Notes: a model not told the origin generated them from the letters alone. 20,802 nucleotides of DNA from Sphaeroforma arctica JP610 (GCF_001186125.1 NW_014040547.1:162482-183283); one strand, 5' to 3'. Counted from the first letter of the stretch, positions 10,211 through 19,348 are shown. Program-made: numbers and translations.

Positions 10211-10569
10211 AATATGTTCTTCATTCTGCTCTTCCAGAACAAAGACACGGTGTAAAGTATTCGCTTGTATATTCTCTAGTTCTATAGTGCCTTCAAACCC
10301 CCATACTTCTATTGTGGAGGCGCCGTGAGTGCAATTGAATATATTAGATACACTCAACTAATTTAATAGTCGCATTATATGTGTATATATTTTGGGTTTA
10401 TCTTTTCATAAGTCCAACTAGGAAGAGTGTCTGAACGACTTCGGGTATCGGTCGTATATTATTGAATACTTAAGGCTCGAGCTAGATATCAACGCTTTTC
10501 AACAGCTTTATCTGTAGTAGATTGTATTTCTTGTGCAAAAGCTTGAGGTGCAGAAATTATTATCAACAT

Positions 10570-10850
10570 AATGTTTGGTATTATATCATGCCACCTACTT
10601 AATAAATGAGAGCCTAGCTGTACCTTTTCCATATACGTGTGAAAAGACTTCTGATCGCACATCAACGTAGAAACTGTACCCTATAAGTAATCTTTATAGT
10701 GCAATAACTGTTACTATAGCCATGAACTGTTTAGCAATTCTTTGTGGTTGGTAATTCAACTGTGAGGTATTCACTGCTCTTCTAAAGACTGAAAATATCG
10801 AGGTTTGTCATCTATAACTTGATGTAGAAAGCCTCTTGAGGTAAAACGGA
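10570..10850 (-). pseudogene. RNase H relic of fossil II
   Basis: On the - strand, the texts GFLHQVIDDKPRYFQ (near 10837-10793), MCDQKSFH (near 10665-10642) and LSRWHDII (near 10604-10580) match GVLYQMIYGKPRYVQ, LCDQKSLQH and VSRWHDTI of fossil I in the same order and with similar spacing. This is degraded but recognisable RNase H of the same family. Confidence 0.6.
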
Positions 10851-11227
10851 ATGCGTTAACATTATGAGTTGGCGACAACTTATTTAGTGGCCTCGTGTCT
10901 CAACATACTCTGATCGTCTTTAACAAATCGTCAGACTGCTATTAGAGCTAGATTATCCCGGTAAAGTTTGTTGGAAATCAATTTCGATTACCTCATCGAA
11001 AAACTAGTTCTCTATTTGTCCTTCCACTACAGTCTCATGTCGCCAAGATTTATAGCTTCTTGAAAGACATTTTAGCGTAGTAAAGTCTAACTTCTAACTT
11101 GATAAAGTCCATGTTAACATACCCGTCGTTAAAGCAGAACTTTGTCCGTTTACAAGTATATTATCCAGTATATTGTCTGCGAAGTTAGGTTCTTGACTGT
11201 ATCCGAGGGAGGTGTACATGTGTCAGA

Positions 11228-12030
11228 TGTAAAAGTCGGACAAACCAGGCTTACAGTACCATTTCGTTTACGTAAAAGAAATTACGTTATTAAATCAAAC
11301 TGCAAAAAATCAATCAAGTTTAGCTTCAGCCCTCGGGAATGAGCAAAAGACTAGGGGATTTAAGACAGAGGCTATTGTTTATATAGCTCCGCTCTAATCA
11401 CTCATTACGTCGGTCTAGATTTGTTTGATATCAGCAATAAGATCAGAGTATATCCCATTGCATGCATAATGTGGACAAAGTATTCTAGGCAGATATTTAG
11501 GATCGGACCAGAGGACCGGAACTGAAATTAGAATTTAGGACCGGACCGAGGACCGGACATAGGGGATTGTTTGAGGACCGGATCAGAGGACTGGTCCGAT
11601 TAGTGGAATAAGAATTTAATGAGATAGAAGTGATGACTCATCCGAAACCATAAAGACGAGTATTTTCATATCACCCGATGGTAGGGCTAAACATTGGTAG
11701 ACATCCCAATAGCCATAAAAAATAAATATCAAAAGCACCAACCTTGTGCAGTTGTTTCTCTGCACCTATACCCCTTCACTTAGTACCTAGCTCGCCATCC
11801 CATTGAAGGCATAGACGGGCACATCTAGTAGGCTGGCTAGGATGAGTCGATATCATGTCCCACTTCTTACTGGATTATCTTGTGCTGAGAGTATTGCAAA
11901 ATATATCATGTGCCGTCAAGTGTCAAATTTCACCCGAGACTCAGCGATGATTATATCTTTATATTTTGGTGGGAACATATCATAGAGAAACCACCAACAT
12001 GTTTACAATAGTCTCCACTCTCTATTGTAT
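11228..12030 (-). repeat. Inverted LTR copy of the fossil I family
   Basis: The reverse complement matches the 3591-4494 LTR over most of its length. Strong blocks include AATCTAGACCGACGTAATG, GAGTGATTAGAGCGGAGC, TCCTAGCCAGCCTACTAG and ATGTGCCCGTCTATGCC, each nearly identical to fossil I. The 3' terminus is CGACTTTTACA, ending at 11228. The first ~100-130 bp of the LTR are missing or unrecognisable beyond about 12030. Many substitutions and indels, plus a nested 99-bp insertion, separate the two copies, so they did not arise from one recent insertion. Confidence 0.8.
11502..11600. mobile_element. 99-bp inverted-repeat mini-element rich in GGACCGG, nested in the LTR
   Basis: ATCGGACCAG (11502-11511) and CTGGTCCGAT (11591-11600) are perfect 10-bp inverted ends. 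Between them AGGACCGGA-type words recur at least four times. No counterpart exists at the matching place of the LTR at 3591-4494, so this is an insertion into, or an expansion within, the older LTR. A TAG occurs near both junctions (11498-11500 and 11601-11603) and could be a 3-bp target duplication, offset by one base. The element class is unknown. Confidence 0.5.
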
Positions 12031-12081
12031 AAGATCGATTTTTAAAAAAAATCTAAAATTGGAAGATGTAATTATTTTAGC

Positions 12082-12657
12082 GTGATTCAGAAACGCAAGT
12101 CACAAAGCACTACAATTATTATTGATAGACTCAGACATCACTCAGTGGAAAATTTGATAGATAAGTTTCTCAATGGCATGAAGAACAGGTCATTGAACGT
12201 AGAGGTGCACACAGAGCGGTTGCATAAAACAATGCAAGTGTTAGAGGAGCGTTACCGAAACACGGGCAAGGAGCCAATACACACACAACTCCTCAAGATA
12301 GCGAGATACATGGTACTCATGTACTATGGACAGCAAGAGAAGGTAAACGCAATCATTAAATCAGACAAACTGCCTGATGGAAGTGGTGATCGCTTAGAAA
12401 ATATGAAACATAATGTGTTATACTCTCCTACCGAAGCAACCATAAGAGCAGCAGCCAAAGTACAAGAAAATCGTTTGCACAGATTGCGTAATATATACAA
12501 ATCGAACGTGGCTACTCACAGCTTAACACAGAACACTACAACCACTGTTGCCAAACGTCATAAACCAGACAATGGCGCACTAAGACAGACGAAACCAACA
12601 GGACAGCCCCAAGAAAAGAAAGAGGCACGCGAAAAAACGTGCACGTCCTTATTGTAA
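12082..12657 (+). CDS. Gag-like protein of fossil III, 191 codons
   Basis: This is a single uninterrupted frame in an otherwise decayed element. The protein is basic and helical: DRLRHHSVENLIDKFLNGM near residues 16-34, then RLHKTMQVLEERYRN, and a long amphipathic part to about residue 140. The tail is Thr/Lys/Gln-rich and disordered, as in nucleocapsid-like ends. Just downstream (about 12635-12670) is a basic stretch with a Tyr-Cys-Lys-Ala-Cys pair that could be a zinc-knuckle remnant. It precedes the protease part by about 300 bp, the usual gag-pro order. No direct family match is recognised, so gag is inferred from position and composition. Confidence 0.45.
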   Translation: MIQKRKSQSTTIIIDRLRHHSVENLIDKFLNGMKNRSLNVEVHTERLHKTMQVLEERYRNTGKEPIHTQLLKIARYMVLMYYGQQEKVNAIIKSDKLPDGSGDRLENMKHNVLYSPTEATIRAAAKVQENRLHRLRNIYKSNVATHSLTQNTTTTVAKRHKPDNGALRQTKPTGQPQEKKEAREKTCTSLL

Positions 12658-12934
12658 AGCCTGTGTCCTATGAAGGCATCGAATCAGAACAAGAAGGCGG
12701 AGGAGCGTGCCAAGAACGATATGCAACTAGCTAGACTGTCTCTCACCTCCGAAAAGGTAGAGGATATAACATATAGCGATAGTTCTGAAAAAGCTATTGG
12801 GCGGAAGCAAACATGATTGACCTGGCTGACAGGCTAAATATAAATGTAGATGACGAAACGTTGCTAACAAACAGAAATGATGTAAATTATCAACCTTTAT
12901 TCTTGCTTTCCGCACCATGAGATCAAAGATTACA

Positions 12935-13260
12935 CATTGATATACGAACTAATTGCAACATATACACTGTACTAATAGACTCAGGTGCACAACGCTCATT
13001 TACGGACAAAGGTATAGTAACTAAAGCATATATATCAGTCAGAGCGCAACCGGGCTACATACAACTAGCATAAACAGATGCGAGAATTGAATAAACAGGA
13101 TCAACCCAGGTATGTGATATTAATTATGGGGGAAAGAATACCTCTCAATGTTTCGAAATACTGGATCTACCAAACAAAGAGGCACCAATACTTCTTATCA
13201 CAGGAGGAGACAGAACAATTAGGATTATTCCTAAAGACCTCACGCAAATGAAACACCAAT
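12935..13260 (+). pseudogene. Retropepsin-type aspartic protease relic of fossil III
   Basis: The text IYTVLIDSGAQRSFTDKGIV (near 12961-13020) has the hydrophobic-hydrophobic-D-S-G-A active-site pattern of retroviral/retrotransposon proteases. About 70 codons later FEILDLPNKEAPILLITGGD (near 13152-13211) resembles the second conserved strand and the ILG-D region. The spacing suits a single-domain retropepsin that works as a dimer. It is a broken fossil. Confidence 0.6.
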
Positions 13261-13299
13261 AGACTTTACACCCAATACTAGCCAAATATATAGCAAAAA

Positions 13300-13930
13300 C
13301 ATTCCACCACTACTACTTCTCCATCATACATGTGTAGAAATACGACCTCCGGTCAGTCTAAAGTATCAAGATCAAATGAGATAACACATTGGTTATCTTT
13401 GTATTTAAAATATTTTAATACAAGTTCTTTTTCCAATATTTCCAATGTGTTCTAAATTGACTTTGATGGCTCGAATAGCCAGAGTATTTGGTATGACTCA
13501 TTTACTTCGACCTATTTGAGACGATAGTAGATGTAGGATATTAAAAACTAAATTTTATAATCTCTGAAATAGTTTGGTCTTCCCGCCAATCTCCAAAACC
13601 CAATAAGTCTTTTTAATTTTTTAATTTTTCTTCAGATGGAACTTTATAGATATTAGCTAATGTATTAAATTGACTTACGTTCTTATGTCTATCTACAAAT
13701 TAGACATGTGGTCATGAACACTTAGTACTTCTAGTGAGAATTATTCAATAAAGAACAGCTAGAGGTACGTCCTGTGTGATCGAGGTTATTAAAGCTCTTA
13801 CCAAGAGGCAGTCCCAATCATTCTTACACAAGCTACCACTGCTAAAGCCTAACTGACTTAAATTGTATCTTAGTTTATATAACATAGTTTAAAACATAGA
13901 AATATCCATCGAAGTTTATACATGTTCCAG
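13300..13930. other. AT-rich decayed interior of fossil III
   Basis: RT and RNase H would be expected here by element order, but no RT motif (for example YxDD) is legible on either strand. No other gene or RNA is seen. Confidence 0.35.
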
Positions 13931-14569
13931 GCAAAGGTAACCGAATGGCAGTTGTGTTGCCGTGTCTACACGAAAACAAGTTTAATACCAAAACGTTAGA
14001 GGTTTTTAAAGACGCGAACAAAACAACACATACACAGCAGCGAAGTAGACCATGACATACCATCTTAGAAACAAACATGTCTATAACCATTGTATTATGT
14101 TGTATAGACTAAATGTTACACCTCAGATTCTAAGAAAAAACTGAAAGAAGGTTTGATAGATTCATGTATAGTAGATCTGTTGACATCGGCACACAATGTA
14201 CATACAGACTAATTCAATTACACAAAAGAATTGAATATGCTCCTACAGAAGTGTGTGCAGGAAGTAAATGCATGGTCAAAACCACTGTGGGAACTCATAC
14301 CTGGTGTCTTGGACGAAGTCATTGAGGAAGATATCAACATCATAACAGTATGTGTACCATACTACCCCATGCAACAGTGATTTTCAAAATTTCGGTCTTT
14401 ACTAGAAGAAAACCCGATACTAGTGGAAAACACAAACAACACAATGTCCGTAAGGAAGGCACAAAAACATTTGAATGTCACATTAGGGATAATATTATTT
14501 ATTTCAACAACAAAAAAAGATTTGTTACAATGTATGTATGTAGTAGTGTATGAACATATGATATGGCTC

Positions 14570-14945
14570 TCATAGCCGTTGTAGTGGTTCGGGAAAATCG
14601 ATGGGAAGAAGTGGTCAGTAAATTACCGTTTGAAGCTTGGGCCAAGTGAGTCGACGATGGATGATATGTGCTGAGTCAATTCGGGTCGGTGCTGACAAAA
14701 CACTGTATGACGAGATGTGCTCTCATTATATGTCATAATCAGACCAATGAGCGACAAATCAGCTGCAACTGTAGCACGTACGCTGTTACCAATAGCGTGT
14801 GAACATGGGCTCCCACAAATCCTACAGGCAGACTAAGGCACTGAATATTTTAATGAAATACTCTCAAAAGTCATTGAACAAGTGCCGACACAACACTTAG
14901 TCTCTCGCTCGGCACAAACTATTTAGAAATTTTATGCATGTGCTT
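14570..14945 (+). pseudogene. Integrase-core relic of fossil III
   Basis: The text ATVARTLLPIACEHGLPQIL (near 14767-14826), followed by QAD, GTEYFNEILSKVIEQVP (near 14840-14890) and QHLVSRSAQT, follows the retroviral-type integrase pattern G-x-P-x-x-(L/I)-x-x-D-x-G-x-E-(F/Y). It differs from the fossil I wording (GWPAIVCSDNGCEF), which points to a separate family. It is decayed and incomplete. Confidence 0.5.
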
Positions 14946-14949
14946 GGCT

Positions 14950-15698
14950 ACTTGCGCGAATCTAAATATGTAAATTCGTGAATATCGTGAGTTCAAGAAT
15001 CGTGACGCATCATGAATGCGGAATGTCACTATATGACGCAAGTATTTATAATTTATGTAAACAATACTTTAAAAAAACAAAAAAACAAACAAAATACTGC
15101 TAGTTGGTCAAGGGCCTCAACCGCCTTCAAAGCTCAAACCTCACGGGGCTCAAACATCAGTGCATACTCCATTGCTCTTTTACGAGTTTACCGTGAGCGT
15201 AATGGCTATAGTCACTATAGTGTATAGATAGTAGTATTGTTTACCCTGTATTTAAGGTCTATGTACTGAATAGAAGTTGAACGGAAACGCATATTTTATT
15301 CGATTTATATAAGTAACAACATTTTCAACTTTGCACTTGGGAGTTGGCATTCAGACACCTATTTCTGTTAAATTGAACAACGAGGGTTGTTTATTTACGC
15401 CAGAATATTGAATATAAGACAATCTTGGTAACCTGATATATACACCCTGTATAATTTGGTGCTTGATGAGGTGATGACTCGTTCTGTGTATCTTTTGAAA
15501 ATTTAGGTCTGCGGGCAATTTTGGGTTCAGTTCGGTAAAAAATATTTACGTACATTTCAGGAGCTTTTTTTAAAAGAAAAGTGAATTCAGAGTTACGTAT
15601 CGGTTGCTTTTTTAGAAAAAAACCTCCCCAACCCCTACTACTAATCTACTAAATAAATACATAAGGACTTTGAGTCTTTGTCAACTTGAGACTATTAT
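14950..15698. other. Unassigned AT-rich spacer
   Basis: No gene is supported; the frame at 15012-15227 is low-complexity at its start (Lys/Gln-rich) and has no domain. The text TATACACCCTGTATAA at 15438-15453 resembles termini of some DNA transposons, but no partner copy is seen in the window. Confidence 0.35.
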
Positions 15699-15706
15699 GT
15701 ATAGAC

Positions 15707-15953
15707 CAGGGTTGTTAAACGGACAAGAAAAGTCCTGCCCGGAAAACCATTTGCATTTACAGACAGCCGGACAAAGGGCATTATATGGACCAAACAAACG
15801 GACAGGCATCATTCTTGAAAAGGACAAATAGTTTGGGTCAATTTGTACCAGGCGAACGGGACACACGGACAGCCTCAAAAAACAGGTCATAATACCATGG
15901 GCTGCCTTCCCCCCCCCGGACAGTTTAGTCCATTTGTCCGTTTAACAACCCTG
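15707..15953. mobile_element. hAT-type MITE, 247 bp, with 8-bp target duplication
   Basis: The element starts with CAGGGTTGTTAAACGGACAA (15707-15726) and ends with its exact reverse complement (15934-15953), a perfect 20-bp terminal inverted repeat. Flanks are GTATAGAC (15699-15706) and GCACAGAC (15954-15961): 8 bp with two T/C differences. The left one fits the hAT preference nTnnnnAn. CAGGG termini plus 8-bp duplications are typical of the hAT superfamily. Internally, GGACA words recur in the same orientation about six times (near 15721, 15770, 15801, 15820, 15864 and 15917), like subterminal transposase sites. It has no transposase frame, so it is non-autonomous. The two mismatches in the duplication suggest moderate age. 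Confidence 0.88.
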
Positions 15954-15961
15954 GCACAGAC

Positions 15962-16540
15962 TGGGCAATTGTGCAAGTGTGCAGTGTGCGGCACACCGCA
16001 GGCTCCAAAGAGTATCCTTCCGTACGTCACATACATACCACCAATTGTGTATTTGACGTCATATTGCTTCGTGTAAAACGAAGTATGTATAGTACTTTAT
16101 TTCTTGTGAAAAAACCCAGTTTGTCGGATACAACAAGCCAATAAAAAGTTGATTTTTAAGATGAGGTTTCTATTGTTGGGATTCGTTTTCTCTTTTTATT
16201 TAAAAAACAATAAAAACAAAAACAAAAACTACAAAAGAAACCATAAATACATTAGAAAAAATAGGGTTTTTTATTTGAGGCAGAGTGTACAATTGTAAAT
16301 AAATACGTAGAACAAAGTTACTGTTATTTGTGATACATTTTAAAAAACAAAAAACAAAACAAAACATGAAAACAAAGTTTGTTAATAATATGCCAAAAAC
16401 GAAAAAACAACAACAGTAGGTTTCATTGATTTAAGGTTCATTTATGAGCTATTTGATCTAATTGGAATCTTTTGAGCATTTTCCACTGCATATCTTTAAA
16501 ACTCCCAGATCCGAGGCATACTCTATAGTCATAGTCTATA
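15962..16540. other. AT-rich intergenic DNA with A-rich strings
   Basis: No gene is seen. Between about 16180 and 16420 the + strand holds repeated A4-A6 runs broken by single C bases (AAAACAAAAACAAAAAC type), with T-rich stretches between. This may be nucleosome-poor or decayed retroposed poly(A) DNA; neither is shown. Confidence 0.4.
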
Positions 16541-16551
16541 CTCGATTGTGT

Positions 16552-16611
16552 AGACTACATATGTATAGTCTATGCAGTATACAGCACGTAATACATACTG
16601 CCTGGCAGTAT
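16552..16611. promoter_or_regulatory. Cluster of short palindromes upstream of the 16971 gene
   Basis: ATACTGCC-T-GGCAGTAT (16595-16611) is a perfect 8-bp palindrome around one base. A half-site, GCAGTATAC, occurs at 16574-16582. AGACTA...TAGTCT brackets CATATGTA at 16552-16571. They lie about 260-320 bp upstream of the TATA box. Binding of a dimeric transcription factor is possible but unproven. Confidence 0.35.
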
Positions 16612-16872
16612 ATACGGGACTGCTCACTGCACCTTACCAATAATTCAAGGAGAACTATATGTTTAAATAGTTTACTTCGATAAGTATCTAGCTTAGCACG
16701 AATAAGATCTGCTTCATGTCTCAGTGTAATTGGGCAATGCTTATAGATTATTAGGCTCATATATACGGTTTTGCTTTACGGTTGTAATTTCAAATCGCAA
16801 TTCGCTACGGTATGGGATTTCTTGTTGACACACTTGAAAGCAAACGAACGAAATAACAATTGATCAATGAGC

Positions 16873-16908
16873 TATAAAACCTTCGGAGAGCGAAAGTGAT
16901 TAGTCAGT
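16873..16908 (+). promoter_or_regulatory. Core promoter: TATA box and initiator
   Basis: TATAAAA at 16873-16879 is followed 33 bp later by a TCAGTA initiator-like sequence (A at 16906). This is canonical TATA-to-start spacing. The predicted 5' UTR of about 65 nt leads to the ATG at 16971, which has G at -3 and G at +4. Confidence 0.6.
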
Positions 16909-16970
16909 AGAACTCAATTTAAAATATTATTCGAAGTATAGAACAGAAAAGGGCTGATATTTTATTCGGG

Positions 16971-18738
16971 ATGGCCAGTTTAAAGCAAGCATGTAGTCGT
17001 CTTAATAGCTCCGCTGCTACACAATCAGAATGGACTAAGAAAGTAGAAAAGCCCATTGCCGTTGCAAATAGTATTTGCAAGCCTACTGGTGAAGCGCATT
17101 GTCAACTACGCCGGTCTATTGAAGGGCATCTAGAACTGGAGCGACGAGCGTCGTGGTACTTATGATTTGGTGGTGTGTGCCCTTGATATGGAATATCCCT
17201 CTGCTATGAAATGGGGGTTTGAACAGTAGTATGGACTTTGTAACGAGTCTAAACTTTCTGATAGTCGTGGGCAGCAGAAACGAGTTTTTCGTATGGTTCG
17301 TATACATACTGATTACCAATGTCAGTGTGTTGCTATGTGCTCGGTCTAGATTCAAAATATTCCTCAATCGCATGGCTTACAATCTGGGTGGTCTTCACGC
17401 AGGCTTAGTCATGTTCCTAATAGTGTCACTAATTGCTCAGATTATCATCCGATATAATGAGGTGGACACAGTGTGCTTTTCAGCCTTTCTGCTAGTTGGT
17501 GTTCTGGCTATATCAGTCTTTGCATATCCAGCTTATCGACACAAGCAGAAGCACCATGATTATTTCGAATACAGCCACCGCTTCATTGGCTGGTTGCTGG
17601 CTGTAGTCGTAATTGTGCAGATTGTGTATACCACAGTTGTAACCAATGGTGATCTCTGGCGCTCCGCATCAACCTACTTGCTGGTGTGTTCAGTGTTCTT
17701 GGTTACTTGGCCGTGGATAACGATGAAAAAGGTGACCATGGATATCGACGCACCCTCTAAAATGGTAACAACACTAACCACAGCCCAATCAACAGCCTTT
17801 GCGTGTGCCGGTACCACAGGGCGCGTTTCGTTTGGATTCGCATCTCATTACCACTCTTTCGCTATCCTCAATGCATTGACTGGTGACAAGGGTACCACGT
17901 TTACAGTAAGTTCTGTAGGAGACTGGACGTTAAAATTGAACGCAAAAGGATCAGAAGGTGGGGGTGTATATCCATCTCATGTGCCCAAACCTCATACGAT
18001 GTATGTTCGCCGGTTTGCAGCACCAGGATTCATGTATCTCGCACGAACATATAAACGCGTCGTGTGTGTGGGAACTGGTGCTGGGATTGCTCCGATTGCC
18101 TCGTATCTGCCTGACCCAACCACAAATATGCTATTACTCTGGGTCGGTAGGGACTTCAAATCTACCTATGGCGCATTGTAGGATACTATCATCAAACACA
18201 AAGACCTCATCATGGTGGACATGACGCTTCCTTCTAGTGTGGACAACCCATGCGAACCACTATCGGATGAGATTCTGTATTCAAGCGCCACCACCCCAAC
18301 CGCACAGCTAGCTGCGATGGGCGAGGGGACAAACAGCGATCAACATGAAAACCTCGAGCGCAAGCAGAGCATCGCTGAGTTGACCATTGCTTACTTAGAG
18401 GCGGAAGACAATGCAGCTGACACTGCGGCAGCTCAGAATGTTAAAATAGACGTGCCTTGTGTCGAGCTCAAACAGGGTAACAAAATATTCCCAGCTATCT
18501 CATTTTGTCCCACAGGTACAGTGGCGCTTGTGAATGAAGAGCAGGCAGAGGATGCGGTTCCTATCCCGCCACCGGGTAAAAAAAACGTCCCAATTTGTCA
18601 AAGCTCACACTGGCAGCAGTTGAGGTATACAAAGCAGACGCAGTGTTCATTGTCTCTGGTCCTAAACCAACTTATGATCTCACACATGCGCTCTGGAAGC
18701 GTGGCATCCCGGCGTACGGTGCCACGTGGGATAGTTAA
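16971..18738 (+). pseudogene. TmpA-like multi-pass membrane flavo-oxidoreductase, interrupted
   Basis: This looks like the TmpA family: membrane proteins with a ferredoxin-reductase-like cytosolic half (Aspergillus nidulans TmpA acts in conidiation signalling). From 17219 the frame gives about five membrane spans (residues 22-40, 58-77, 85-105, 120-143, 150-168) with the family text RNEFF, LGGLHAG and FEYSHRFIGW. A flavin-site-like SHYHSFAI (209-216), VGDWTLKL and an NAD(P)-loop GTGAGIAP (285-292, DNA 18071) follow. The C-terminus ADAVFIVSGPKPTYDLTHAL and GIPAYGATWDS (to 18738) is characteristic. ATG 16971 is chosen for its promoter and Kozak context; a short intron must join it to the 17219 frame. 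Two defects: an in-frame TAG at 18179-18181 with the same frame continuing, and a shift within the A8 run at 18578-18585. An extra ~120-residue Ser/acidic insert (about 18227-18580) splits the reductase half. It is a recent pseudogene, a null allele, or an artefact of two sequence errors. Confidence 0.7.
17156..17229 (+). other. Putative 74-nt intron of the TmpA-like gene
   Basis: A GTACTT donor at 17156 and an acceptor TAG at 17227-17229 (or CAG at 17226) would join the 16971 frame to the 17219 frame in phase. A GTGGTA donor at 17153 gives the same phase. The donor is non-consensus and the pyrimidine tract is weak. Stops in the intervening frames and the strong ATG at 16971 make an intron more likely than two separate genes, but a frameshift is not excluded. 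Confidence 0.4.
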
Positions 18739-18754
18739 GGATGACACTTCATAG

Positions 18755-19021
18755 CGATAAGAAAAGTTGATCTCATTCGCAAACATCGAGACAATACAGA
18801 CTTTTTAAAAATACAAAGCACATACTATCGAATCTCTTATACTTTGAGTTGCTTGCTGTATAAATATAGACGCTCCACTAGCATTCGCTAGTATACTTTT
18901 GTCTGTGTTTGGAGGTGGTTTCAAGTTGTCCGAGGTCGCAGTCTCTAAGGATATCAAATGGGGCAGACTAAATGTGGTTAAATGTTGCGTAGATATATAA
19001 GAAATCTTTTAACTGGCCAGG
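18755..19021. other. Intergenic spacer with TATA-like box and hairpin
   Basis: A TATAAATA at 18859-18866 is followed by a perfect 6-bp hairpin ACTAGC-ATTC-GCTAGT (18877-18892). It could be a + strand promoter or the 3' processing region of the TmpA-like gene. No canonical AATAAA is seen just after 18738. There is no coding signal. Confidence 0.3.
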
Positions 19022-19348
19022 TCAAAATCGGGAAATGGACGGTGAAGACGAATGCACACAAGCGCTGATAGAAGCGGGGTGCCTTTGTGCGAATAAGCAT
19101 TCTATACAGTCTTCATTCGATAGTATCTTCGGTATACTAGCTAATTGTGATATCTTTTTGAGAGATTTTAAGCCTGAAGTGATGTAGGAGCAACCATCAG
19201 TATAAGTATTGTACATGAAAATATCGCTAGTGTCCATCCGGAGATCAAAACGTTCCACAACACGATCACTCCTTTTAATCTTTGCAAGCAGCCCTTGTTC
19301 TGGCTCACGCCCTGTCGAAATTGCTGCTACAATACCTAACCATTGCAA
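19022..19348 (-). CDS. Possible exon or small protein, 108 codons, no recognised family
   Basis: This - strand frame begins at a TTG without an ATG, so it would have to be an internal or last exon. Acceptor-like AG sites sit at its start (about 19350, 19336, 19324 and 19312). The text (RSDRVVERFDLRMDTSDIF, CSYITSGLKSLKKISQLASI) looks protein-like and soluble, with no membrane or zinc motif. It lies 85 bp downstream of the end of the Ser/Pro-rich frame on the same strand and could be its next exon, but I found no donor that joins the two in phase. The + strand of the same DNA has a 50-codon frame at 19036-19188 with a good Kozak context (MDGEDECTQ...), so the coding strand itself is uncertain. 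Confidence 0.25.
   Translation of the reverse strand: MQWLGIVAAISTGREPEQGLLAKIKRSDRVVERFDLRMDTSDIFMYNTYTDGCSYITSGLKSLKKISQLASIPKILSNEDCIECLFAQRHPASISACVHSSSPSISRF

Larger units (their letters stand above)
9740..12030 (-). mobile_element. Ty3/gypsy-like fossil II, inverted relative to fossil I
   Basis: Reading the - strand from 12030 downward gives an LTR of the fossil I family, then about 350 bp of unclear text, RNase H traces, and integrase traces ending near 9740. Gag, protease and most of RT are gone. Only about 370 bp separate the RNase H and integrase traces, so the methyltransferase-like segment seen in fossil I is absent here or has been lost. The copy is broken too many times to count and is much older-looking than fossil I. 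The 5' end of its LTR stops near 12030, next to fossil III. Confidence 0.65.
12082..14950 (+). mobile_element. Retroelement fossil III, gag-like, protease and integrase relics
   Basis: Three recognisable parts lie in order on the + strand: a basic gag-like frame, an aspartic protease, and an integrase core with different wording from fossil I. The RT/RNase H expected between protease and integrase is not legible. Coding-like scraps survive at about 13935-14050 (for example NRMAVVLPCLHENKF) and about 14120-14530 (for example VNAWSKPLWELIPGVLDEVI). No LTR of its own is recognised. The element is broken many times. It probably represents an LTR-retrotransposon family distinct from fossils I and II. 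Confidence 0.5.

Noticed and set aside
15438-15453. TATACACCCTGTATAA, like ends of some DNA transposons
   Set aside because: There is no inverted partner or target duplication within the window.
16180-16420. Retroposed poly(A) tails or SINE
   Set aside because: A-rich strings are present, but there is no pol III box, no body sequence and no flanking duplication.
18179-18181. Programmed UAG read-through or a variant genetic code
   Set aside because: The downstream context does not match known read-through signals, and a second lesion in an A run better fits decay or sequence error.
19036-19188. 50-codon + strand frame with good Kozak context and upstream TATAAATA
   Set aside because: It is short, without a family, and in conflict with a longer - strand frame; it is noted only as an alternative.
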